16,028 bases of DNA, taken from Dinghuibacter sp964544695. GTDB taxonomy: Bacteria > Bacteroidota > Bacteroidia > Chitinophagales > Chitinophagaceae. Within the stretch, counting starts at the first letter, position 1, and each line of letters begins with the position of its first letter. This document shows positions 1 through 7,272 of this stretch, one piece after another. A program made the translations under genes and the position numbers. Where the stretch lies: the NCBI GenBank assembly GCA_964544695.1, contig CAZJDB010000033.1:1-16028 (forward strand), given 5' to 3'. The notes beneath the pieces are model-generated. The model searched no databases and was not told where the DNA came from. It saw nothing but the letters and a program-made list of their open reading frames with translations.

Positions 1-1221
1 GAATGGGCCGGTAGATACGAGATAGGCAGCGGCCTTCAGCACCAGCGGCCAGTACCGCCCCATTTTGGAGGGATTCAGCAGGAAGGTCCTGCGGCAGGCG
101 TCCACCATGAGGATGACGCGCGCCACCTGATCCAGGGCCACCGATGAGGACGCGGGCGTGCCGTCGGTGCGCAGGATTTGGGACCAGTACCCCCCGGGGT
201 CCTCGGCTTCCATGAGGAAAGCCAGGAGCCGCTGGGCGTCTTCCCGGGCTTCCAGGGACATATAGGCATCGAAGGCCGAACCCACGTCCCTGGGGCGTAC
301 GCCCCCCTCGGACAGGATGGCCCCCGGAAAGGTCTTCGATTCCAGCCAGCGCAGCACCAGGGCGCTGTTTTTCATGAGGATGCCTCCGGCGGGCACGACG
401 CTGGGCAAGGCCCTTTGCCAATTCCGCCAGGGCGCCAGGTATCGGTCCCGGGCAGCGTCGAAGCCTTCCAGCAGGCCTGCCCAGGCTTTAGATGCGGCCT
501 CCCTTTCAGAGGAACCGACTCCCAGGGCCAATGTAATTTCGCGCTCCGATGTCAGGTCGATCTCGGCGACCAGGGAGACGCGGCCGTTCTCGGCCCAGGT
601 ATATTGCCGGGTCAGACGGTGGTGCGCGGCCAGGTCCATCCACGCGTCCGAAAATCCGGTAAAGCCCACCGAGCTACGGCGCCACGGATGCGAACACGCC
701 AGGACAATGGTTTGGTTGTTTTTCTGGGCGACCAGGATGGGCATTCCTTTGTAAGAGCTCACCCGGGCGTTATGGAAGGCGGTATCCCCCCCGATGCAGG
801 GGGTCCACAGTACGTATAGGTTGTAGTCCGTTTCCCCGTGCGGGGTGAACAGGGACTTTTGAAGGAGGGTATCCCTCAGGGGGTCGGTGATGACTTCCTT
901 GACGATGCGGTATTTTCCCCTGAGGCACGTGTTCGTGATGCGATAGGCCGGGATGCCCTCTTCCAGGGGCGTCACCTCGTGGGCCGTGTGACGCTGCTCT
1001 TCGGAAAAGAAATCCTTTCCGTCGGTAACGATCCATTGCAGGTCGTGCACGACGGGACTGGCGGCATCGGGATAAGCGACTTCGCTGACGATCCCCTTGG
1101 ACAGGCTGAAATAAACGCGGGAAGTATGATGGAAGGAAGTACCAATGCCCTGCAAGGCAGTCTTTACCCTATATGGGTCCATTCCGGGCGCGCCGGGGGC
1201 AAAGTCTTTAGGGTCGGTCAT
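1..1221 (-). CDS. Glycoside hydrolase family 15 (glucoamylase-like), 3' end cut off by the window edge
   Basis: The reading frame is open from the ATG at 1221 to the left edge (407 codons, no stop). Residues about 5-265 match the N-terminal beta-sandwich domain of bacterial GH15 enzymes (glucoamylase, glucodextranase, trehalase types). Landmarks are APGAPG near the start, TSRVYFSLSKGIVSEV, an IVTDGKDFFSEEQR stretch, and RITNTC..GKYRIVKEVITDP. The (alpha/alpha)6 catalytic barrel starts near residue 290, with V-R-P-R-D at 308-312 in place of the usual WPRD substrate-binding motif and a DGTP segment near residue 354. The visible sequence ends in STGPF, just where family members normally continue into the motif holding the first catalytic Glu, so neither catalytic Glu can be seen. 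No signal peptide is visible, so a cytoplasmic enzyme on alpha-glucans or trehalose is likely. It is the last visible gene of the minus-strand cluster, 63 bases after the radical SAM gene. The family call is firm; the substrate is not. Confidence 0.88.
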   Translation of the reverse strand, partial: MTDPKDFAPGAPGMDPYRVKTALQGIGTSFHHTSRVYFSLSKGIVSEVAYPDAASPVVHDLQWIVTDGKDFFSEEQRHTAHEVTPLEEGIPAYRITNTCLRGKYRIVKEVITDPLRDTLLQKSLFTPHGETDYNLYVLWTPCIGGDTAFHNARVSSYKGMPILVAQKNNQTIVLACSHPWRRSSVGFTGFSDAWMDLAAHHRLTRQYTWAENGRVSLVAEIDLTSEREITLALGVGSSEREAASKAWAGLLEGFDAARDRYLAPWRNWQRALPSVVPAGGILMKNSALVLRWLESKTFPGAILSEGGVRPRDVGSAFDAYMSLEAREDAQRLLAFLMEAEDPGGYWSQILRTDGTPASSSVALDQVARVILMVDACRRTFLLNPSKMGRYWPLVLKAAAYLVSTGPF

Positions 1222-1242
1222 TGCACAGACATTGGATCGTCA

Positions 1243-1271
1243 CAAAATAAGCAAAATTGCCTGACATACAA
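1243..1271 (-). promoter_or_regulatory. Weak candidate promoter for the GH15 gene
   Basis: On the minus strand a TTG (1271-1269) lies 18 bases before TTATTTTG (1250-1243), which is one mismatch from the Bacteroidota -7 box TAnnTTTG. It lies in the only sizeable gap (63 bases) of the cluster, so the GH15 gene may have a promoter of its own besides read-through. The evidence is sequence resemblance only. Confidence 0.28.
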
Positions 1272-1284
1272 TAACAACCAAATG

Positions 1285-2571
1285 TTAATGAGCAAAATCG
1301 CGGGCGTAATCCCCGCGTATCCGTTCCATCGGCGGATTGAAGTATCCGAAGCGAAGACCCGGAAACTCTTCCCGGATCAGCTCCAGGAGCTGTCCCATGC
1401 CCAGGCATTCCCCGGTATCGGTGACGCCTATCTTCCCCAGGTACCAGTCGGGGTCGATGTTGAAGTTGCGCCACTGGATCATGCAGAGATCGGTGTCCCT
1501 GATGAGCTGCCGCAGGGCTTCGTACTCCGCGACGCTGTCGGTCATTCCCGGGAAGACGAAGTAGTTGATGGAGGTCCAACCACCGAAGGAGCGCACCACC
1601 CGCAGGCTCTCAACGATGTCCTCGAATGTATAATTGTTGGGTCGGTAGTAGGGCATATAGACCTCCGGCCGCGCGGAGTTGGTGCTCACGCGGATGCTGT
1701 TCAGCCCTGCTTCGCAGAGGGCGCGCACGGCGTCTGGCCGCGAACCGTTAGTATTGATATTGATGCTGCCGCGGGAGGTGTGGCGGCGGATTTCGCGGAT
1801 ACTGTCCCGGATGGTTTCCCACATCAGCAGGGGCTCCCCTTCGCACCCCTGGCCGAAGCTGACGATGGGATAGGGCGCCGTTTCCAGGTGGGGAACGGTG
1901 AACTCCACGATCTCTTCGACGCTGGGCCGGAAGGTCAGCCTGTCCTGGGTCGACGTGATCCCTTCGTTTTCGGGTTGAAAGGAAATGCAGCCTATGCAAT
2001 TGGCGTTACAAGCGGGAGAGGTAGGGATGGGGCATTCCCAGCGCCCCAGCGAAAAGTTACGCGCGGCGGGACAATGGTAGGTGAGGGCGCAGTTTTCGCC
2101 CAGGTGGCGCACCAACCGGTTGTGCGGGTACGCCGTCAGCAGGCGTTCTACACCGAGCCGAACGCCGTTTGCGTCGAAACCTGCGCTTTCCTGCCTAATA
2201 TCAGCCTCGATCCGCGTGGCTGGTACGAAGAAGCCTTCGGGACGCCAGCCCGCGGCCGTATAGCAGAACAGGGGCAGGGTGGGCGCCCCGGGGGACGTTT
2301 CGTAAGCGGACAGGAAAAGGCCCGTATAGGCCGGTGGTATGAAGGCCGCCACGGCCCAGCCCAGCTCGCAAAGGCGCATCTCCCCCGTTCGGACGTCGAG
2401 GCCTATGCCACGCCGGCCGGGTAGTTCGTAAAGCGATCCACCCGAAGGGAGGGGAATCCAGTCCTCATCCGGAATGGGATACGCATCCCATCCGCTCCTG
2501 CCCACGGCATAGAGGCTGGGGTCTTCGAAGATGTTCCCGTCTCCGTCGGAATACAACAAGTACGGAGACAT
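1285..2571 (-). CDS. Radical SAM protein of unknown substrate
   Basis: The protein has 428 residues. The [4Fe-4S]/SAM-binding motif CxxxCxxC is C188-NAN-C192-IG-C195. It is followed by a glycine-rich strand, SFGQGCEGEP (about 238-247), in the place of the SAM-binding GGE motif, then ININTNGS (270-277) and IRVSTNS (293-299), which fit the beta-strands of a radical SAM barrel. The first 160 residues form an extra domain without a recognisable motif. C161, C167 and C180 precede the CxxxCxxC motif and could hold a second metal site. No signal peptide or membrane segment is seen. Its ATG directly follows the TGA of the membrane protein gene (2574-2572), so the two are probably translationally coupled. 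The product is not an obvious member of a named cofactor or peptide-maturation family, so no reaction is assigned. Confidence 0.85.
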   Translation of the reverse strand: MSPYLLYSDGDGNIFEDPSLYAVGRSGWDAYPIPDEDWIPLPSGGSLYELPGRRGIGLDVRTGEMRLCELGWAVAAFIPPAYTGLFLSAYETSPGAPTLPLFCYTAAGWRPEGFFVPATRIEADIRQESAGFDANGVRLGVERLLTAYPHNRLVRHLGENCALTYHCPAARNFSLGRWECPIPTSPACNANCIGCISFQPENEGITSTQDRLTFRPSVEEIVEFTVPHLETAPYPIVSFGQGCEGEPLLMWETIRDSIREIRRHTSRGSININTNGSRPDAVRALCEAGLNSIRVSTNSARPEVYMPYYRPNNYTFEDIVESLRVVRSFGGWTSINYFVFPGMTDSVAEYEALRQLIRDTDLCMIQWRNFNIDPDWYLGKIGVTDTGECLGMGQLLELIREEFPGLRFGYFNPPMERIRGDYARDFAH

Positions 2572-3198
2572 TCAACTGGGGGTATTTTGTTTCAACATGG
2601 AAGAGCAAAATTCGTTTATTTCCATGATTTCCGCATCTAGCATCAACTGCACGACCTCGAACTGCATATCCCGATTACCAGGCAGGTAAATCGTGAAGAA
2701 GTCGGGCCTCAGGGCAACCCCGGAGATTTGGTTCCAGGCAATCCAGCGTATGGAACCCATACCCGGAACGCCGATGCCCTTTTCGGTGATGTTCACGAAG
2801 GTGGGTTCGAACAGGGACCTTTCGGTCCATCCCATGAAGGCGAAGGCCAGGCACCAACACAATAGGACAACCCCGTGAAAATAGGCCGTATGATGCCAAA
2901 AGACGAAGAGTGCCAGTAGTAGGAAAAGCACAGATTCCAACCAGCGCAAGTTCCGGCTGGTAGCCGCATATTCCTTTTCCTGGGGGAACATCCGCTTGCC
3001 GATCACGGCAAACAAGGCGATCCAAACCCCCGTAAGGATGACGATGGCCCAATAGGGCACGCTCACCGTGTGCGTTCCCCTCAAGAGGGACACGCTGTAA
3101 AAGGCGAATACGCAGCCGGCAAAAAAATGCAAGGGCCCCAGGGTCCTCTTCCTGCGCTCCACATCGGGCAACATCACTGCTATTTTGTACGGTTGCAT
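2572..3198 (-). CDS. Four-helix membrane protein with PH-like C-terminal domain
   Basis: The protein has 208 residues. Four hydrophobic segments lie at about 21-39, 47-66, 87-101 and 105-124. After the last, residues about 130-183 (FVNITEKGIGV, RWIAWNQISGVAL, FFTIYL) have the strand pattern of small bacterial PH-like domains of the YcxB/DUF-PH type that follow membrane helices. A short helical tail ends the protein. The two halves suggest an inner-membrane protein with a cytoplasmic sensory or scaffolding domain; the function is unknown. The gene starts 4 bases after the ureohydrolase stop and its TGA abuts the ATG of the radical SAM gene, so it is an inner member of the operon. The family assignment rests on pattern only. 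Confidence 0.75.
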   Translation of the reverse strand: MQPYKIAVMLPDVERRKRTLGPLHFFAGCVFAFYSVSLLRGTHTVSVPYWAIVILTGVWIALFAVIGKRMFPQEKEYAATSRNLRWLESVLFLLLALFVFWHHTAYFHGVVLLCWCLAFAFMGWTERSLFEPTFVNITEKGIGVPGMGSIRWIAWNQISGVALRPDFFTIYLPGNRDMQFEVVQLMLDAEIMEINEFCSSMLKQNTPS

Positions 3199-3202
3199 AC
3201 GG

Positions 3203-4147
3203 TCATGAATTTGATCGGATCAGGAGATTTCCCAGCTTCCACAACAGGCGGGCGCCCACGTTGGCGTCCCATTCCCCCGGTCCCACCTCCATCAGGTCGA
3301 ACCCGATCAGGGTCCTTCCGCTGTCGAGGACTTTGTGGCAAAGGTAATGGACCTCTTCCCAATCCAGACCTCCCGGGACGGGAGTGCCTGTACCGGGGCA
3401 AAGTTTCGGGTCCAGGCCGTCCACATCGAAGCTCAGGAAGACCTTGGGCGGCAGCACGTCCACGATGCCGTTGCAGATCACTTCCCAGGTTTCTCCTTTG
3501 AATCGGCGTTCGCGGAGTGCGGGATCGGGGAAAGGGATGACACGGCTTCTGCTTTTCTCAATAAATTTCCATTCCTCGGGGCTGAAATCCCGGATACCGA
3601 CCTGAACCACCCGCTCTAGCTGATTGCATTCCTGTAACGCATTGTATATAGCCGAGGCATGGGAATACGTGAATTGCGTATAGGCCACCCTCAAATCGCA
3701 ATGCGCGTCGATCTGGAGGATGCCGAAGTTTCCGTGTCGCTCCCCCAGGGCCCGGAGGAAACCCAGGCCCGTGCTGTGGTCCCCACCCAGGAGGACCACC
3801 AGTTTATCCTTAGACAGGAGGGCGGACGTTTGTTCATAGACCCAGGCATTGAGTTGGGCGCTGCCTTCGTTCACCTCCAGGAGGGCCTGGGGATCCCCGG
3901 TCTGCAGGTAGCGTTGGGCCTCCTTTCTCAGGTAGTCGCTGCGCATCAGGAGCTGATTATCCACCGGCCGCATGTACATCCCGGCGCCCGCGGCATCGTA
4001 CAGGTCCACTTGGACGGAGGCCTGTAAAATGCGGTCCGCCGCCCTGGCCGTTCCCGAACCGTAACTGACGGTTACCTCCCAGGGTACGGGGAGAATGATC
4101 AGGCGGGCATCCTCCTCGGTAAAGGACAGTCCGAAGATGTTTGTCAT
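3203..4147 (-). CDS. Ureohydrolase (agmatinase/arginase family), probably agmatinase
   Basis: This is a dimanganese ureohydrolase. Counted from an upstream ATG at 4165, the metal ligands are visible as GGDHS (H130), DAHCD (D153, H155, D157) and SFDVDGLDP (D247, D249). I prefer the ATG at 4147 (MTNIFG..., 314 residues; subtract 6 from these numbers), because a -7-like box, TAACTTGG, sits 6 bases before it and the upstream residues add nothing conserved. Enzymes of this family hydrolyse agmatine, arginine, formimidoylglutamate or other guanidino compounds and release urea or formamide. Agmatinase is favoured because aguA and aguB occur in the same window, but no residue I can read settles the substrate. 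The gene leads the minus-strand operon and is divergent from ccmE. The family call is strong; the substrate call is about 50%. Confidence 0.88.
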   Translation of the reverse strand: MTNIFGLSFTEEDARLIILPVPWEVTVSYGSGTARAADRILQASVQVDLYDAAGAGMYMRPVDNQLLMRSDYLRKEAQRYLQTGDPQALLEVNEGSAQLNAWVYEQTSALLSKDKLVVLLGGDHSTGLGFLRALGERHGNFGILQIDAHCDLRVAYTQFTYSHASAIYNALQECNQLERVVQVGIRDFSPEEWKFIEKSRSRVIPFPDPALRERRFKGETWEVICNGIVDVLPPKVFLSFDVDGLDPKLCPGTGTPVPGGLDWEEVHYLCHKVLDSGRTLIGFDLMEVGPGEWDANVGARLLWKLGNLLIRSNS

Positions 4148-4153
4148 GGGGGG

Positions 4154-4180
4154 CCAAGTTAACATTTTGCCCTAACTTTG
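4154..4180. promoter_or_regulatory. Back-to-back -7 boxes of the ureohydrolase and ccmE promoters
   Basis: In the 39-base gap between the two divergent genes, the plus strand reads TAACTTTG (4173-4180), an exact TAnnTTTG box, 6 bases before the ccmE ATG. The minus strand reads TAACTTGG (4161-4154), one mismatch from consensus, 6 bases before the ureohydrolase ATG. Both are followed by a run of C and then ATG, which implies very short or no 5' leaders. No clear -33 TTTG is found at the right distance for either, and each would have to lie over or beyond the opposite box. Confidence 0.6.
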
Positions 4181-4186
4181 CCCCTC

Positions 4187-4594
4187 ATGAAGAAAGTACA
4201 CATCATCCTGCTCATTGCGATCGCCGTGTCCATCGGCGTTTTGATCAGCATGACGGGGGACCTGTCCACGTACGACACTATTGCATCGGCCCGCAGCAAG
4301 CCCGGAAAATTCGTACACGTCATCGCGCGCCTGGACAAAACGCGGCCCATTGTGTACAACCCCCTGAAAGACCCCAATTACCTTAGCTTCTTCGTCGTGG
4401 ATTCCCTGGGATCCCAGACCCAGGTAATTTACCATAATCCCAAACCCGCCGAACTGGAGTCCACGGACCGCATCGTGATCAAGGGCAGTATGGAAGGCAA
4501 TGTGTTCGACTGCAAGGACATCCTGCTGAAGTGCCCCTCCAAGTACAAGGACGATCAACAACAAGTCGGGCGCAAGCTCAACGCAAAAATATAG
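4187..4594 (+). CDS. ccmE: Cytochrome c maturation haem chaperone CcmE, CxxxY type
   Basis: The protein has 135 residues: an N-terminal membrane anchor (about 5-22) and then a periplasmic OB-fold domain with VIARLDKTRPIVYNP and IVIKGSMEGNVFDCKDILLKC. CcmE carries haem covalently from the CcmABCD export machinery to the CcmF haem lyase. In the well-studied proteins the haem-binding residue is the His of HxxxY; here the equivalent position reads C116-PSK-Y120, so it belongs to the Cys variant known from some other bacteria and archaea. The ATG at 4187 (MKKVHII...) is chosen over a TTG at 4178 because the -7 box overlaps the latter. The gene is followed after 8 bases by ccmF. Confidence 0.88.
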   Translation: MKKVHIILLIAIAVSIGVLISMTGDLSTYDTIASARSKPGKFVHVIARLDKTRPIVYNPLKDPNYLSFFVVDSLGSQTQVIYHNPKPAELESTDRIVIKGSMEGNVFDCKDILLKCPSKYKDDQQQVGRKLNAKI

Positions 4595-4602
4595 AGGGGC
4601 TC

Positions 4603-7035
4603 ATGGAATTCATTGGTGAACACTTGTTTCCCGGAGAACTGGGACATTTTTGCGCGGTCCTGAGCTTTGCCGCATCGCTGGTGGCGACGATCGCCTATTT
4701 CATGGCGACCCGCGGCACCGCCGAATCGGATAGTTGGCGCCGCCTGGCCCGCGCCGCTTTCCTCACCGAAATCGTCGCCGTACTCCTGGTGATCGGCAAC
4801 ATTTTTTTCATCCTCACACACCACTACTACGAATACTTTTATGCCTGGAACCACACCAGCAACGAGACACAGTTGCGATACGTGGTCGCGGGATTCTGGG
4901 AAAGCTCCGAGGGCAGCTTCCTGTTGTGGACCTTCTGGAACTGTGTGCTCGGCCTGGTCCTGATGAATACCGCGGGGAAATGGGAAAGCCCGGTGCTGAC
5001 CGTCATTAGTTTTGCGCAGTTGTGCCTCGCCTCCATGATCCTGGGGATTTACTTCTTCCATATCGACCTCCACGTGGGGACCAATCCCTTCATCCTGATG
5101 CGGCAATATGAAACGGGCGCGCCCATCTTTTCGAGGCCCGATTACATGTCCTATCCCGTCATGCAGGACGGGCGGGGCCTAAATCCTTTGTTGCAGAATT
5201 ACTGGATGGTGATCCATCCGCCTGTGTTGTTCCTGGGCTTTGCTTCGACCATTGTGCCCTTTGCGTATGCCATTTCCGGTTTGTGGTCGCGGGATTATTC
5301 CGGCTGGGTCAAACCCGTGCTGCCCTGGGCCCTCTTCAGCGCCGCCATCCTGGGAACGGGGGTCATCATGGGCGCCGCCTGGGCGTACGAATCCCTGACC
5401 TTCGGCGGGTTCTGGGCCTGGGATCCGGTGGAAAACGCATCCCTGGTGCCCTGGCTGGTGCTGATCTGCGGGATCCATACGCTGCTCGCCTACAAGCACA
5501 CGGGACACTCCCTGCGCATCACATTTGCATTTTTAATTCTCACCTTTTTGTTGATCCTGTATTCCACTTTCCTTACGCGTAGTGGGATTCTTGGAGACAC
5601 CTCGGTCCATGCCTTTACGGACTCGGGGTTAAATACGCAACTGCTCGTGTTCCTGTTCGCATTCGTCGTGCCTTCCATAGCATTGTTTGTTACGCGCTAC
5701 CGTTGTGTCCCTTCGGTGCGTACGGAGGAAGCCATTGCAAGCCGCGAGTTCTGGTTGTTCGTGGGGTCGTTGTTACTTTTCCTTTCAGCTTTGTACATCA
5801 TCGGATTCACGTCTATCCCGGTCTACGATAAGATATTCGGTCGCCGGACGGCTCCCCCCGAGGACGTCACGTATGCCTATAACAAGGTCATGATCCTCGT
5901 CATCGTCGTGGTCGCCTTGCTGATGGCCGTTACGCAATACCTGAAATATAAAGCCACTCCCGCGCCCTATTTCTGGGGTAAGATAGGCATCCCGTCGGTC
6001 GTCTCGGTCGTGCTTGCCGCGCTGCTGCTGATTTTCGGGCATTTCGACTACCTGCATTACGGGGAAGGGTTCCTCATCGCCATTTGCGTGGCGCTGGTTG
6101 CCGCGGTCTACGCCATCGTCGCCAACACGGCGTACATCTGGGTGGCCCTGCGCGGGCGCCTGGCGAATGCCGGCGCCTCCGTGGCCCACGTGGGCTTCGG
6201 CATGATGCTGCTGGGCATATTGATTTCCACTTCCGAGAAAAAGGTTATATCGGAAAATACCTCGGGCATCTTCGTACCGGGTCTGAAGGACGCGCGGGGT
6301 AAGGCCGAAAACCCTTTCGAAAACCTTACGTTGTTGAAGGGGGTTGACTTCAAAATGAAGGATTACCGGGTGACCTACACGGGGGATTCCCTTGGGGGAC
6401 CGCTTGACGCGCGGGACTACTTCCGGCTTCGGTTTACGCGGGGCTTTGCAGAAGATTTTACGTTGTATCCTGACGCCTTTATCAACGCCGGGAAAGGGCA
6501 GGAAGAAGGCATCATCGCCAACCCTGACGCAAAGCATTACCTGACCCACGATGTTTTTGTATACCTGACTTCGCTGCCGAGTCGTTCGCGGGTCGAGGAT
6601 ACCTCTACGTACCGCGATCATTCCCTGAAGCCGGGGGACACGTTGTTTTATTCCTCGGGGCTGATGATTTTCAACGGGATTCTTCGCTCTGCCCGGACCG
6701 GCGTTTCCGCTCTTCCTTCGGATTCCGTCTTTACGGCCGATATAACCGTCCATACCAAGGACAGCGCCCTGTACAAGGCCAGGCCCACTCTAGTGGTTTC
6801 TTCCGACCGCTTGCACTACTACCCCGATACCGTCATGGCGGCCGGTTTGATGCTGCGCTTCTCCGGCGCGGGGCCCCAGGGGATCACCCTGGGAGTTAGG
6901 GAATCCAATGCCATTCAGGACTTTGTGACCGTAAAGGCCTACGTATTCCCTTATATTAATTTGCTCAAGCTAGGAACGGTGGTGATGGTGGTGGGGTTGG
7001 GGATGAGTGTGGTGCGCAGGGCGCGGCTTGGCTAG
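4603..7035 (+). CDS. ccmF: Cytochrome c haem lyase subunit CcmF (long form)
   Basis: The protein has 810 residues and many membrane helices. The WWD haem-handling signature GGFWAWDPVENASLVPWL spans about 268-285. The four conserved His of CcmF are recognisable: H205 in NYWMVIHPP, H292 in CGIHTLL, H336 in DTSVHAF, and H529 in ASVAHVGFG. Haem is taken from CcmE and attached to apocytochrome c outside the inner membrane. The protein is longer than the enterobacterial one (about 650). The extra length is mainly a soluble segment at about 545-770 before a last helix at 785-805, as is usual in Bacteroidota. A GTG upstream (4531) would lengthen the frame, but the ATG at 4603 is preceded by GAGGGG (4594-4599) and follows the ccmE stop. 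No ccmA, B, C, D, G or H is in the window, so those are elsewhere. Confidence 0.93.
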   Translation: MEFIGEHLFPGELGHFCAVLSFAASLVATIAYFMATRGTAESDSWRRLARAAFLTEIVAVLLVIGNIFFILTHHYYEYFYAWNHTSNETQLRYVVAGFWESSEGSFLLWTFWNCVLGLVLMNTAGKWESPVLTVISFAQLCLASMILGIYFFHIDLHVGTNPFILMRQYETGAPIFSRPDYMSYPVMQDGRGLNPLLQNYWMVIHPPVLFLGFASTIVPFAYAISGLWSRDYSGWVKPVLPWALFSAAILGTGVIMGAAWAYESLTFGGFWAWDPVENASLVPWLVLICGIHTLLAYKHTGHSLRITFAFLILTFLLILYSTFLTRSGILGDTSVHAFTDSGLNTQLLVFLFAFVVPSIALFVTRYRCVPSVRTEEAIASREFWLFVGSLLLFLSALYIIGFTSIPVYDKIFGRRTAPPEDVTYAYNKVMILVIVVVALLMAVTQYLKYKATPAPYFWGKIGIPSVVSVVLAALLLIFGHFDYLHYGEGFLIAICVALVAAVYAIVANTAYIWVALRGRLANAGASVAHVGFGMMLLGILISTSEKKVISENTSGIFVPGLKDARGKAENPFENLTLLKGVDFKMKDYRVTYTGDSLGGPLDARDYFRLRFTRGFAEDFTLYPDAFINAGKGQEEGIIANPDAKHYLTHDVFVYLTSLPSRSRVEDTSTYRDHSLKPGDTLFYSSGLMIFNGILRSARTGVSALPSDSVFTADITVHTKDSALYKARPTLVVSSDRLHYYPDTVMAAGLMLRFSGAGPQGITLGVRESNAIQDFVTVKAYVFPYINLLKLGTVVMVVGLGMSVVRRARLG

Positions 7036-7272
7036 CATTGTTGGCTCTGCCGGCCTTTTTAACGCTTCCGGCGCCCTTTTCAGTGCTTCCAGCAAGGAAT
7101 CCTCCCGATACGTTAGGGTTATTTTATTGGCGGAGTCGCAATCCATCCTCAGGATTTGAAGGATAGAGGCATACTTCTGCTCATGTGTTACCATGTCCGC
7201 GAGCTTGCGGTCGCTGGTCAGGGGCTGGTCGCAGGCAACCAGGCTAAGAGCTATGATGGCGGCGCTTAATCT
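6970..7272 (-). CDS. Small lipoprotein with His-rich tail; start codon not found
   Basis: An open frame on the minus strand holds a credible lipoprotein signal: LSAAIIALSLVAC, with lipobox L-V-A-C and the Cys codon at 7233-7231. A mature part with RMDCDSANKITL follows, and the tail HHTHPQPHHHHH ends at a stop at 6970. No ATG, GTG or TTG lies in frame between the signal and codon 44 of the longer frame (about 7416), so the coordinates given begin arbitrarily at the Arg codon before the signal. The first downstream ATG (7194) would remove the lipobox. The 5' end overlaps the upstream lipoprotein gene by about 29 bases and the 3' end runs 66 bases antisense into ccmF. The DCDS motif is shared with the upstream lipoprotein, so they may be diverged paralogs. 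Possible explanations are a non-standard start, a base error, or a decayed gene. Confidence 0.45.
   Translation of the reverse strand, partial: RLSAAIIALSLVACDQPLTSDRKLADMVTHEQKYASILQILRMDCDSANKITLTYREDSLLEALKRAPEALKRPAEPTMLAKPRPAHHTHPQPHHHHHRS

Noticed and set aside
178..819. A 213-codon open frame on the plus strand inside the GH15 gene
   Set aside because: It is the shadow of the GH15 coding frame, which carries all the conserved motifs.
838..2424. A 528-codon open frame on the plus strand, antisense to the GH15 and radical SAM genes
   Set aside because: The minus strand encodes two recognisable proteins across it, and the plus-strand translation shows no family motif. Long antisense frames are expected in GC-rich DNA.
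5785..6753. A 322-codon minus-strand frame within ccmF
   Set aside because: The composition is low in motifs and rich in Arg, Gly and His; ccmF on the plus strand accounts for the sequence.
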